A DNA stretch of 64,000 nucleotides from Chrysophaeum taylorii (Eukaryota > Sar > Pelagophyceae > Pelagomonadales > Pelagomonadaceae), in NCBI GenBank assembly GCA_029834535.1, contig JAQMWT010000415.1, positions 62,001 to 126,000 of the forward strand. The letters are read 5' to 3'. Below the pieces are notes generated by a model. That model was given only the letters and a program-made list of their open reading frames with translations, did not search any database and was not told the DNA's origin. This document shows positions 41,968 to 52,000 of the stretch, piece after piece. Position 1 is the stretch's first letter; every line of letters starts with the position of its first letter. The position numbers and the translations under genes are program-made.

Positions 41968-44775
41968 TTAGTCGTTCGTGCTCGACGCGTGCGGCACCAC
42001 GCGCTGGCGCTTGGCATCCCGCGTCTTGGCTCGCGCCACCTGAGCACGCATGCTGTTCTTTTCGAAGGATTCGGGACGAAGTTCCTTGATAATCTCCGGG
42101 AGGAGATCACAGATGGCCTTCCAGTTGGATTCTTGACCGGGTTGCAGACGCGCGTTAACGCGATCCTCGAGCAGTTTGACACCCTGCTGCTCGCCGTGCT
42201 TTTCGAGATAGTCGAAGATAGGCTTGCGCTTCTCGTACGCCGTGTTAAACTTGCGGCTTTTGCCTCTCGGATCGCGCGCTCTGGCGCTGCGCCAGGAGAA
42301 ACCCGTTTTGCCGGTACCCGGGCGCCTGATGGGACCGTAGTACTCGTCAAGGTACTTGAGAGGAGCACCGATGCCGACGCCGCGGAAGTACTCTTCGGCC
42401 AACTCCCCTATGGTCGCTGGGCATGAGGCGAGCTTCGTCGCAAGAGCGAAGTTTGGAAGCGCGGGGGGGGTCAACCGGCCAGGTCGATTTATCCGACACA
42501 ACCAGTCTTTGTTGACCAAACAGAAGGGCGTCGTCTGAGGCGTCGTTTGAGTCGGCGGCCGAAGCCCGTGGCGGTGTCTCTGGAAACAATGCGGGAGTGG
42601 TCGCAGGGGGGTCCGATATCGCGCCGGTGAGACGCCGCGGCGCGTCATAGCCACATATTTGGTCGTGGATCTCGCTGATGTGCCTAGCAGGCGTTCCGCT
42701 TAATCGCATCTGGATTGGCTGCGCAGGTGGACCGCTGGCCGAGCCTGTGACCTTGTGCTGCTCCAGCATCGTCGCGACCGAACCAAGCACCTCGCGAGCG
42801 AAGGCGGCGCACTTCTCATCTCCCCGTTCCTGCGCTGCCTCCGCAGTGCGCTGCAGCTGGTTGGCGCCTTGGTCCGTCATGGCATGGAGGAGCTCCTGCC
42901 GGAATGTTAAGAAGCCGTAGGCGTCGTCGTTGAAAGGTGCGTGAGAGAAGACGTGGAAGTGCTTCATATTCCCGTAAAGGACCACGAGGTCCTGGCAGAG
43001 TACGACGGCGAGATGCTCGACGACCTCGACAAACTGCTTCGTGGCGAGGTCGAGGTCGTCCTTATTAAAGTCGGGCGATTCGAGCCACTCGTAGTATGAG
43101 TCCAGCAATGTCGCGAAAACCTTCTTCACCAACGGCTCGGGAGGTTGGACCAACGCACGCAACAAGAAGAAGTATCCGGATCGGGTCGGGAACCCGGCGG
43201 TATGCCGGATCATATCCCACGGCAGGTCGGTGAGGTAGCTTCGGTTCAGCGCCGTGAATCCACGATAATTCCCGGCGCGCCCAACTTGCTGCTCCGAGAC
43301 GCCGCTGGCAATCCCGTCTCGCAACGACCTCCCGCGATTGAGGTGGACTTTCTTCGGGGCATTCACCAGCGGGTTGCGAATGTTCGCGTACATCCAGCTG
43401 GAGTGGTTGGACATCGTCTGCGGCGTGAGGCTTGTGCGCACGTTAAAAATGCCGTTGCGACAGTTGCAGCCCGGGAGCACGTGGAAGGAATAAAAATCTC
43501 GATGGAGGCGACCCTCCTCGTCGCGTTCGTGTCGCCACCGGGGCACGTCCACCTTAAATACGACGTACAATTCGAAGAACGACAGCGCCAAGTGGAATTG
43601 CAGGCACAGCTCGGGCTTCGTCGCGTGTCGCATCGACGCGCTTAACATAACCTTGCCGTCGAGGTTGGATTTTCCGTTGTTGAGCGCAAAGACAACTACC
43701 CGGCACGGTTGCGGTCCCTCTCTCGCCATCGCGCACGCCAGAAATACGTCGGCCAGCTGGAGTTTCCTCGCGTCGTCCCCTCGAAACGAAAGCGAATCGC
43801 GAAGCAGCTGCGACACGCGCATGAGCATCGCCTGCTTTTCGGCAAGCTTGTGAGGGCGAGCGGAGTCCTCGAACAGCCCGATCGCGCTCAACTGGTCCTT
43901 TTGCTCGTCGTCGTAGTCGCCGTTGATGTTACGACCCGAGGCCCTATCTCCGCAGAGCTCCTCGCGCCGCATTGCCGTCTGGTGCGCGTGCTGCTCGAGA
44001 ATGGCTTTGAGCTGCGAGGACGAGACGCTGTCAAGACGACAGCTGATCGGCCAAAACGCGAGGCGTACCCGGCCACCAGCGCGAGGCGCGGGGACGCCTT
44101 CCAGTTCCGCGCGGAACTCATCGTCGAGCCTCTGAGCCGCTTGCAAGTCGGTGACCGCCTTGATGGCCTGGCGCACGGATTCGATCCCGACCCCCCTCCC
44201 GGCGCCGCCCGTGCCGGGCGCGGGCTTGCCGTTCTTCAGCTTCGGCCGAACCGTTACGAACACGGCGAGCCAGAGCTCGACCGTCGACGGCACCGCGGCG
44301 CCGGAGTACACCTGCTTGTCGACGGGCATCGTCATGCCGCGGACGACGTCGCCCGGCCTCGCGTGACACCAAGCATACCACTGCCTCGCCCAGAGGTCGT
44401 ACGCCTCCGCCGTGCCCTTATTCTTTCGATGCGCCTCGACAACTTCGCGGCGCGCGAGACGCGACGCGCGGAGAGCGTCGTCGGTCGGCGCCGTCGCGGC
44501 GTCCGTCGGCGCCGTCGCGGCGTCCGCCGGCCGCTGGCCGCTCGCCGCTTTCGTCCATCGCTCGAGCGGGGGCGGTTCTCGTTGACTGCGCGTTGAAGTG
44601 TCGCCGACGGCATCAACCACTGGCCGCCCGCGCCGCGTCAGCACTGCAAGTTTCTCGTTGTCGCTGGGACTCTGGGTCTCGGACCGGTCGCCTTGGGACG
44701 CCTCAACGGCTCGAATGCGACGCGTCTCCCAGGAGACAATCCGTTGGTTTGGGAGACGCGCCGCGCGTCTCCTGG
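41968..44775 (-). pseudogene. Crypton-type tyrosine recombinase, copy 2 (one frameshift)
   Basis: A long open frame from about 44775 to 42470 holds TAEAYDLWARQWYAWCH, LSFRGDDARKLQLADVF (first Arg region, ~43760), MIRHTAGFPTRSGYFFLLRALVQPPEP (read in two parts; His..Arg and presumed Tyr, 43200-43150) and a long helical tail. The frame breaks at a run of eight G (42463-42470, plus strand). The next frame carries the GCR1_C-like tail: CPATIGELAEEYFRG, TGFSWRSARARD and AYEKRKPIFDYLEK. Apart from this single shift the protein is complete at its 3' end. No ATG precedes the first conserved block, and the open region runs up to a CTAG/GTAAAT boundary near 44789, so a 5' exon is possible. It may encode a near-intact Crypton integrase. 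Confidence 0.72.
44721..44775. repeat. nested short palindromes upstream of Crypton copy 2
   Basis: CGCGTCTCCC (44721-44730) pairs with GGGAGACGCG (44751-44760). The latter also pairs with CGCGTCTCC (44764-44772), and CCAGGAGAC (44729-44737) pairs with GTCTCCTGG (44767-44775). The three arms allow mutually exclusive hairpins close to the recombinase 5' end. Confidence 0.9.
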
Positions 44776-45192
44776 CTTTATTTACCTAGTTGTAATATTA
44801 CACGAGAGTGCAAAGTATGAAGAAGAAGAAAAGGCCGTGCGAGGACACAAGAACGGCCTCTTAGCAGTCGACATTTAAAGACACAAGAACGGCATCATGC
44901 AGGGTCTCCATCGAGAGGGACGGTGTGTTGGTCGTCGTCACGATTTTTTTCTTGGTGAGTAAGTCAAGAGGTACACTTTGGATCGACGTCGTGTTGTTTG
45001 TTCGAACGGACTTGAGTCCCAGGTTCGATGGCTGCTGGGTTGATCTCCGATCGCGAGCGCAACGTTACGCGGGGACTCTCGACGCCAGACATCGTCAAAC
45101 ACCCGTCGCAATACTGACTACAATAGACTTATTTTTTACACACGCCGGAAGCCTGTACCGCTCTGCGCGTCCAAACGGATATCAATTATTTT
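44776..45192. other. spacer with a Helitron-derived fragment
   Basis: A 417-bp stretch with no gene. At 44857-44886 thirty bases (CCTCTTAGCAGTCGACATTT, then AAAGACACAA) are identical to 15668-15697 in Helitron copy C. GACACAAGAACGGC occurs at 44844-44857 and again at 44880-44893, flanking most of that fragment. Confidence 0.7.
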
Positions 45193-45514
45193 GAGCGTTG
45201 GGAATTCACTTCAGCAAGTGAACGTGAACCACTTCACCAGCCACGCAATATTGGTGAAGTGATTTGAAGTGAACACGTCACCCTACGTGGCCACCATGAA
45301 CCTTTGTGAAGTGAACGCCACTTTTTTTTAACACCAGCGGCGATCCCTGCCGCGCCCCGTCAGTTCCGTCCCCCCCGCGCGCTATTGCCTAGGTCTTGTG
45401 CTCTGAGATTCATTCGCGTTTCGGGGCGAAGGAGGAGTTACCGTGGATGGGGTTCAGTGTTTCTTACTTTAGGTAATGTGAACGACCTCGGTATCTTCGT
45501 CTGGTTCTTCCTCA

Positions 45515-47107
45515 TCAACCTCCATCTCCAAAGAGTCTCGGGATGGTGCTCTCGGCGTTTTTGAAAAACTCGGTCTCGTATCCGAGGTCCCTGTACTTAA
45601 TCCGGGCCGCCGCAATGAAATTCTTGTTCATGCGCAGTAGGGCAACTTTGTCCGTCTCGTCCGCGCCGAGCAACGTGTTTCCCTCGGTCAGGACAAGATT
45701 TCCAATGCTCAGGCAGCGCTCACAGTAGCTCTGCGCGCGATGTGTACCAATTGAACCCTTAGAGGCTCTCGCCATGTCCGGAAGGAACCCATACTGCTCC
45801 TTGGTGAACGGTCGATACAGCTTTCCAACGTCGAGCACGCCGGCAGTTGATAGTCCGAAAGTCAAGAAGGAAGGCAATCAGCTCGCGATCGTTGAATTCG
45901 TAGTCGAAGTGACGCACGTAATTTTCATTATTCCCGCAAAACCGACGCTCACATTCGAGTATAGCCCGCTGAAGACAGATTTTGCCGGTCTCGCTGAGGT
46001 CGTCAACATCGACAGTCTTACGTGGCATGGATTTCGCAGTTATGTTCGGGAGATCAATGACTTCTAGCGTCCCAGCTCGCAGAGACTCGATCATGTTGTG
46101 CCTGATCAATGCGGCACACGCCCCCAGGTATAAGTGTTCATGTTTCACGAAAATAACAGGGTCATCCGTTAAAGCAAAAATCGCCTCGATTTCAGCCAAC
46201 GCCACCCATTGCTCATCACTGATTGTCCAGGGGAGTCCAATGTTGGTAGCCGTGTACAGTTTGAGCACGTGGTGCATACGCAGCAAGGAACGAATAAGTT
46301 GGTATCGCACCCGGAACCTCGTCTTATTGAGGTCGAGCTTGAGCTTCGGCGATTTGTTTCCCCGGCTATGATGGCAAAAGCGCATGCAGGTCCTTCAAAC
46401 GTGTGCCGTAAGAAAAGTACTTGGCTCCATCGTGGGCACTGTTCAGCAGCTCCTGGCGAGCTGGGAATAGATTGATCAACTGCTTGCCTCTGGATCGTGT
46501 CAAGTCGCCACATGCCGCTGCCGAGATTTTTGAGATATCATGCATGTCACACACGCTTCGACCTCAACAAAAATTTCTTCGGCGACGCCAATTGCAGCCG
46601 GGTCTTGAACATTGGTTGCGGCCGCCAAATCGATACCGATTCTCGCACGCTCCGCGACCACAGAACGGAGCAGAGAAGCCGTGCCGGAATCGGTTCCGTC
46701 GTCAGCTGGAACAAGGCCCACGCACAACGTCTCAACGCCACTCCAATCGGGCCACATGAAGGGTAGGCCAATGGCCTGTCGCTTGAACTTATCCTTGAGT
46801 GTCCCGCCGTCATGCAGCACCTTATCTTGGCTGTCTTCTGTTTCTTGGTGAGCTGTTGACGTCCCAGCTCGTCCTCCTCCGGATGCGCAGCCTTGAAGTG
46901 GGCCGGCCCCAAAAGGGCTTGGTCGCCTGCCACGTGCCTTTCTTGAAGTCTCTCGTCACCTTCAGGCGCTCCCAGCACCGGATACACATATGCGTCGCGT
47001 TCCCACTGACGCGGCCAGGATGATTTTCCTTCAGTCGACGCACGCAGTCCCACACCTTGGAAAAACCTGGTTGATCGTCCACTTTTGCCGGATGTGTTCC
47101 ACGTCAC
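45515..47107 (-). pseudogene. hAT transposase, frameshifted
   Basis: Minus-strand pieces in several frames. A BED-type zinc finger is at about 47030-46890 (MCIRCWERLKVTRDFKKGTW, then in another frame HFKAAH). A middle fragment is at 46385-45759 (LPWTISDEQWVALAEIEAIF and LYLGACAALIRH). The dimerisation segment is at about 45780-45600 (SYCERCLSIGNLVLTEGNTL, then LLRMNKNFI, matching the hAT C-terminal SxxERxFSxAGxxxT...LLxLNxN pattern). Multiple frameshifts and stops mean no functional protein. Confidence 0.8.
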
Positions 47108-47223
47108 GACATCGACGTCGCAATCGGCTTGTTCTTGTGCTCCTCCTGTTCCGCGTGTTCCTCCTCATCATGAACATTATCCTCCACCTCCAGGTAGCGC
47201 GGCTCGACTTCGCTCATCATACT

Positions 47224-47357
47224 TGGCCGTCAGCCAAAGTGAATGAACGTGAAGTGAACATTGGACTTCGGACGGAAATTTTCGGTGAAGTGGCCGTCAG
47301 CCAAAATGAATGAACGTGAAGTGAACATTGGACTTCGGACGGAAATTTTCGGTGAAG
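47224..47357 (+). repeat. 67-bp tandem duplication inside the hAT right end
   Basis: 47224-47290 and 47291-47357 are nearly identical (start TGGCCGTCAGCCAAA, end TTTTCGGTGAAG; one A/G difference noted early in the unit). Confidence 0.92.
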
Positions 47358-47407
47358 TGCAAATTCAGTGAACCCAGTGAAGTGAGCCCAGTGAATTCCC
47401 AAGGCTG

Positions 47408-47492
47408 ATTATTTTTTTTACAGACGGAAAATTTCGGTGAAGTGCAAATTCAGTGAACTCAGTGAAGTGAGCCCAGTGAATTCCCAAGGCTG
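47408..47492 (+). repeat. 85-bp duplication of the hAT terminus plus target site
   Basis: Repeats 47323-47407: both copies contain TTCGGTGAAGTGCAAATTCAG and end TGAATTCCCAAGGCTG, each followed by ATTATTTTTTTTACAG. The duplicated unit therefore includes terminal inverted repeat and target duplication. Confidence 0.92.
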
Positions 47493-47572
47493 ATTATTTT
47501 TTTTACAGTAGCTGGCCGAATCATGATGATACAGATGGCCACCACAAACAAGGGACGAGAGAAGACAGGGTC

Positions 47573-47664
<92 letters not shown>

Positions 47665-47933
47665 ACTACCCGCCCAAAGACGGCACTCTCTTCACCCGGC
47701 GAAGAATCCCACGAAGAGCGGAAGAGGTGGTAGTAGCAACGTAAGACAGCCTCTTAGCACCAACAACGAGACGAGAGAGATGCCAAAAGTATCACGAGGG
47801 ACAGAAAGTCGGGCAAAGCGAGGAGACAGTAGAGCGAAGCGGGCGCCATGAAAAGAGACTGCGTTCGCCGCGCTGGAGCAAACGAAACGAAGATTGATGT
47901 GCCACACAGGAATCGGGAAGGCAAGGGTCGTCA
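47493..47933. other. spacer with (GA)n microsatellite
   Basis: A pure GA tract of about 87 bp occupies 47575-47661. The remaining bases downstream of the acyltransferase gene (47662-47933) show no gene and are probably its 3' flank. Confidence 0.9.
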
Positions 47934-49518
47934 TCAGTCGTCGCGTAGGAGGAGGTCCAAGTTTGGCGCTAGGAAGATGGGACGGACGAGGTTGTAGACT
48001 GGCTCCCACATCCAGACGTTGGCCTGGAAGACCACGACGACAAAAAGGATGAAGACTTTTGACATGGAGTAGTCATTGAATGTGCCGTACACGGTCAGGG
48101 CGAGAAAAATCTTGACGTACCAATGCATGATGTAGTTGGAGATGGAACGCTTGCCACGGGACGTGATGTCGAAAGTCCAGCCGAAAGGAAGACGGAAGAC
48201 GACGGGTTCGCGACGCGAGAGAAGAACCACGACCGAGAAAACTGCCATTAGGCGGACGGGAAAGCCACCGACGACCATGTACCACGCGTAGCTCATAACG
48301 TTGCCGGTGGCACCGCCGAGAAGCAGCTTCTGGACTGGATCGGCGAGCCTCGCGACGTCGGCGGTGAACCAGTACTTATTCTCGAGCGTATCCTTGGCAT
48401 ACATACCGAACCAGTGGCGACCAGGAATCTGGAGTGTCCAGTTCGCGTAGCAAAAGCCAAGGAGCGTGCATATGGAGGCGAGCGCGGCGTACCAAGAGCC
48501 TGGCCATTCGAGAATGGCCTGGAGTCTCTTCGAGTGCGGTCGGCTCAGGACGCCGAGCACGTACCACGGAAAAAAGGTGAACTGCGAGCCAATCGCCAGC
48601 CAGCCCGTGCCTTCCTCCCATTTTTGCGTCGGGATGTACACGTACAGGATCTGCAAGAGGATTGCCATCGTAAAAGGAAATTTGAAGCGCATCCAGAGAG
48701 GCATGAGCAGGCGCATCCCTATGAGATTCGGGAGATACCAATAGGGACCAACCGGGGTCCAGATCGTCCAAAAGTAGTTGTAGGATCGCACTTCGCTCTG
48801 CCCGTCTTCCTTGCCTCCAAAAGCATCGATCAGATTTGAGTTGGGAAGGCTCGTCGAGCTCCACGCGTTCGCGACCAGAATTTTCATCAAGGAATACGTT
48901 ACGATTTGATTCACCAAGTACGCGCCCGCGAGCGACTTCCAGATGGCGTCGTACCGCTTCTTGGTGGGTTCGGGCGTCGACAGGTACCCGGAGATGAAGA
49001 AATAAGTTTGCATGAGGAAAAACTCCTTGAACGTGTAAAACGTCTGCCACCAATTGTAAAGATAAAACACCTCGGTGATGTGTCCCAACCTGGAATTCAT
49101 ACAGATCATCTTTATAGATAGAAAGAAAATGACGGGCGCTGGATAAAGACGAAACGACCGTCGTCAGCGTCCACTTGACGGTATCCCACCGCGCCTCGAC
49201 GCCGGACACGCGGCCCTCCAAGCCCGCGAGATTCGCCCTGATCTGCGGTGCGAGCATCACGCCGGCGGTGCACCCGATGGCCAAGCTGCACGCGTGCAAG
49301 ATGAGCATGAGTGTCAGTTGGTTCTTGAATAAATCCATGCCCTCCTCGGCACCCTTGGCGCTCATCACGAGGGCAATGCCCGACACGCCGAACACGGTTG
49401 CGGAAACGCCCGCGATCACCAGCAGCGGCGTCGAGGGAGCCTTGGCCGGCTCGTGCCCGTTCATGTCCAGGGTCTTCGCAAGAAGGGGCATCTCATCGGC
49501 CATCCACGAGGGCGGCAT
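47934..49518 (-). CDS. acyltransferase 3-family membrane protein, two exons
   Basis: Exon 1 (49518-49159, 120 codons) and exon 2 (49109-47934) are separated by a 49-bp intron (GTCGTTTCG...ATAAAG) in phase 0, giving 511 residues. Exon 1 adds two hydrophobic segments (PLLVIAGVSATVFGVSGIAL and LMLILHACSLAIGCTAGVML). Exon 2 carries about eight to ten membrane spans with the family-type FFLMQTYFFISGYLS and a late SNYIMHWYVKIFLAL. Members of this family transfer acetyl or other acyl groups to surface sugars or lipids across a membrane. The N-terminal His of the bacterial motif is not obvious. A separate exon 2-only protein from ATG 49109 is the alternative, but the intron model fits frame and splice sites. 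Confidence 0.8.
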
Positions 49519-49719
49519 TATTTTGTGTCACGACGTACGTACGCCAAAAGCTAATCGTTAACTCTCAGGTCGTCTGTCTGTGGCAAAAGCGTTGCACCAA
49601 GGTGGTGACGATTGCCTTCCCTCCTCCCTCTCGGGGCTCCGCAGTGTCCTAGCCGCGCGTCATTGCGGGTAGTTCATGGCTAAAAAAATATCCCGTGTCA
49701 ATCAACAACAGCACGTGCT

Positions 49720-49785
<66 letters not shown>

Positions 49786-49999
49786 GAACAAGAAGCCTCT
49801 GCGGAAGGGAGGGACGGACGAAAAAGACCGTCGGCGTCCCATCCGGCAAGGTCTACGAACTCTCGTGCGCCTTGAGAAGGGAGGAGTGGAACTCGTCTTC
49901 GATCAACAAGTTCTTGGGGATGCACGGGGTGTTTGTTTCGTTCTGGGCGCCCCGGCGACCGTTGGTGGTTGAATCTCTCAGGAGGGTTGTGTTCCCAGG
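49519..49999. other. intergenic spacer with (TTG)22 repeat
   Basis: Between the start of the acyltransferase and the stop of the O-FucT-like gene. TTG repeats fill 49721-49786 (66 bp, 22 units). Short poly-Leu or poly-Thr frames across it are products of the repeat. Nothing else recognisable. Confidence 0.9.
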
Positions 50000-51649
50000 C
50001 TAGATATAAAAAGACGACGAATAATACGGAGGTCGCCGAGTTATAATAATAATAATAAGAGGGAGGAGTAAAGTAGGCGAGCGAGGTGTCATATGTCGAG
50101 TTGGAGGATGGGATGTGGTCTGGCGTTCTGGGAAGAGGGGGCGGGCGCGGCTCGGTGCGGATTGGTCCAGTTGATACGTCTGACGGCGATGGACCTGTGG
50201 CGCACGGGGAAGCGCGTCCAAAAATGTATAGCACGAAAGAGACTGTTGACTCCGGCAGCACCTGTGGTCTTCGACCGGGCTGAGTTTGCGAGCGTAGAGG
50301 ACGGGGCGACGGACGCGGAGGACGCGAGCAAGGGCAAGGGTAAGGAGAAGAGCCAAGAGAAGGACGATGCATATCTTGACGAGGTCGAAGGGCCGCGGGG
50401 GGGGCTGGTCGAAGACGCAGGAAGGCTTCGCGTCGAGTCGCTTCGCGTACTTATCCGACATAGCGCGGAAGGCGGCGCAGGGGTCGCGCTGGACGGTAGC
50501 CCACGAGTAGGGGAACTGGATGCGGAAGAGTTGGGCGAGGCTGTCGTCGACGTCGATGGTCTCGGGCATGAGGGTGTGCTTGCGGTCGACGGCGGCGAGC
50601 GGCGGGCGCTTCGTGTCGCCGCGGGCGACGGCGATGAGGACGGAGAACGACGAGAAGGGCGAGCCGACGAAGGAATCGACGAGGGTGCCGAGCTCGAAGT
50701 CGACCATCCCGAGGAGGTCGTCCCAGCCGTCGTACTCCTTGCTCCAGTTCATGCTCCGCAACAGCGTCTGCTTGGTGTAGAGCCTCCGCGTCGGGAGGCA
50801 GGAAGCCGAATAATTCGAAACGCGGCGAATATCGCAGTAGGCCGCGTTCATCGTATTGAGGAGGGGCCGGAGGCGGCGCGTCGGGATGTCGCCCAGCACC
50901 AGCAGCGCGCCGCCGCAGTGGTCGAGGCTGCCGATGGCCTGGGCCATCGCTCGCGCGTACGCGCTTCGGTCGAGCTTGTGGTTCGAGACGACGAAATCGT
51001 CGTCGTCGCGCCAGTGGACGGCGCAGGTCTTGGCGCCCTTCCGCCCGAGCCGCGCCCGGTACGCGCTCAACACGAGACCCGCGTGGTCCCGCGTCCGCTT
51101 GGCGGCGACGAGCGCGTCGTTCACGCCCGCGACGAGCGTCACCGCCCGCGTCGAATCGGGTAACAAAAGGAGACAGCAATACTCGGGGTTGGCGATGGAA
51201 AACGAGACGTTCCCCTCGCCGCGGACCCACCGCGCGACGCTTGGGGCCTGCGCGGCGAGGTCCGAATGGACGAGGGGCCAACGGAGTGGAGCGACGCGCG
51301 CGTCTCCCGCCGACGGCACCTCGACGACCCGCGCGTCCCCCGCCGACGGCACCTCGACGACGCGCGCCCCGAGCTTTCGCAGACCCTCGAGGGTCGCCTC
51401 GCGGTCGAACACGTCCCAGAACCTCAGGCTCCTCTGGTAGTCGAGGTAACACGTGGATTCGTAGTGGCATCCGCGCCTCGACGACAAGGCCTGCGGGAGC
51501 CGGACGGCGAGGTCGAGCGTCATGGCCGACACAACGTCCTGGATCACGCGCATGCGCTGGTTCGACAAACCCTTTCTCACGGCGGGGATCTCCACGACCC
51601 CCAGCCGCGACGCGGCAGCGACCACGATGGCCAATTGTTGCAGCCTCAT
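50000..51649 (-). CDS. GDP-fucose protein O-fucosyltransferase-like enzyme
   Basis: 549 residues from the first in-frame ATG, with a signal-like start (MRLQQLAIVVAAASRL). The POFUT-like pattern is visible: IPAVRKGLSNQRMRVIQD (GxxNQ donor-site region), an Arg in HWRDDDDF (the HxRxxDF equivalent) and MVDFELGTLVDSFVGSPFSSFS (the Dxxxxxxxxx-FxG-xSSFS region). Residues ~425-447 are a transmembrane helix (VKICIVLLLALLLTLALA). The ~100-residue tail is low-complexity (Pro/Arg/Thr, Ile runs) and may be partly non-coding. A tandem 11-residue duplication (VVEVPSAGDAR twice) lies near residue 103. It is paralogous to the N-terminal half of the gene at 53734, in inverted orientation. Substrate unknown; role inferred in the ER/Golgi. 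Confidence 0.72.
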   Translation of the reverse strand: MRLQQLAIVVAAASRLGVVEIPAVRKGLSNQRMRVIQDVVSAMTLDLAVRLPQALSSRRGCHYESTCYLDYQRSLRFWDVFDREATLEGLRKLGARVVEVPSAGDARVVEVPSAGDARVAPLRWPLVHSDLAAQAPSVARWVRGEGNVSFSIANPEYCCLLLLPDSTRAVTLVAGVNDALVAAKRTRDHAGLVLSAYRARLGRKGAKTCAVHWRDDDDFVVSNHKLDRSAYARAMAQAIGSLDHCGGALLVLGDIPTRRLRPLLNTMNAAYCDIRRVSNYSASCLPTRRLYTKQTLLRSMNWSKEYDGWDDLLGMVDFELGTLVDSFVGSPFSSFSVLIAVARGDTKRPPLAAVDRKHTLMPETIDVDDSLAQLFRIQFPYSWATVQRDPCAAFRAMSDKYAKRLDAKPSCVFDQPPPRPFDLVKICIVLLLALLLTLALARVLRVRRPVLYARKLSPVEDHRCCRSQQSLSCYTFLDALPRAPQVHRRQTYQLDQSAPSRARPLFPERQTTSHPPTRHMTPRSPTLLLPLIIIIITRRPPYYSSSFYI

Positions 51650-52000
51650 CGTTGCCACCACGGGCTCAAACGAAGGGTGAAGTGAGGGTTTCAGAAAAGG
51701 AGAGATGATGAGGATACCAAAAGTTCCGTCACAATACGCAACACTGAGGCGGCGGTGTGATGCGGTGATGGATTATTAGTTCGCGGGTAAATCATGCAAG
51801 ACCTCAAATTACGACGACGCCAAGGTCCGAGCGATGGAGTGAAGCGAAGCAGCCCGATCTGCGCTCCATGCCACACACAAACAACCTCCTCGCGGGGGAG
51901 GTTCCGTGCTGATGACAGTAATGAAGACACGACGACGACGAGTATTTTTTGACCTTACTTTTCCCCCTAATGACGTCATAATAATAATAAGTATCCGTTG
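51650..52000. other. divergent intergenic region
   Basis: 350 bp between the O-FucT-like ATG and the TrmH-like ATG. It is AT-richer than the flanking genes, with TAATAATAATAAG just before the TrmH start. It probably holds both promoters; no specific element is recognisable. Confidence 0.5.

Larger units (their letters stand above)
45193..47407 (-). mobile_element. hAT DNA transposon (decayed) with 8-bp target duplication
   Basis: Left end GAGCGTTGGGAATTCAC (45193) and right end, read inward on the minus strand, CAGCCTTGGGAATTCAC form imperfect 17-bp terminal inverted repeats. ATTATTTT flanks both ends exactly (45185-45192 and 47408-47415), the 8-bp duplication expected of hAT. Both subterminal regions are full of GTGAAGTG/TCACTTCAC repeats. 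The transposase inside is broken. A duplicate of the right end finishes at 47492, also followed by ATTATTTT. Confidence 0.85.

Noticed and set aside
49676-49972. Poly-Leu (plus) and poly-Thr (minus) ORFs
   Set aside because: Created by the (TTG)22 microsatellite.
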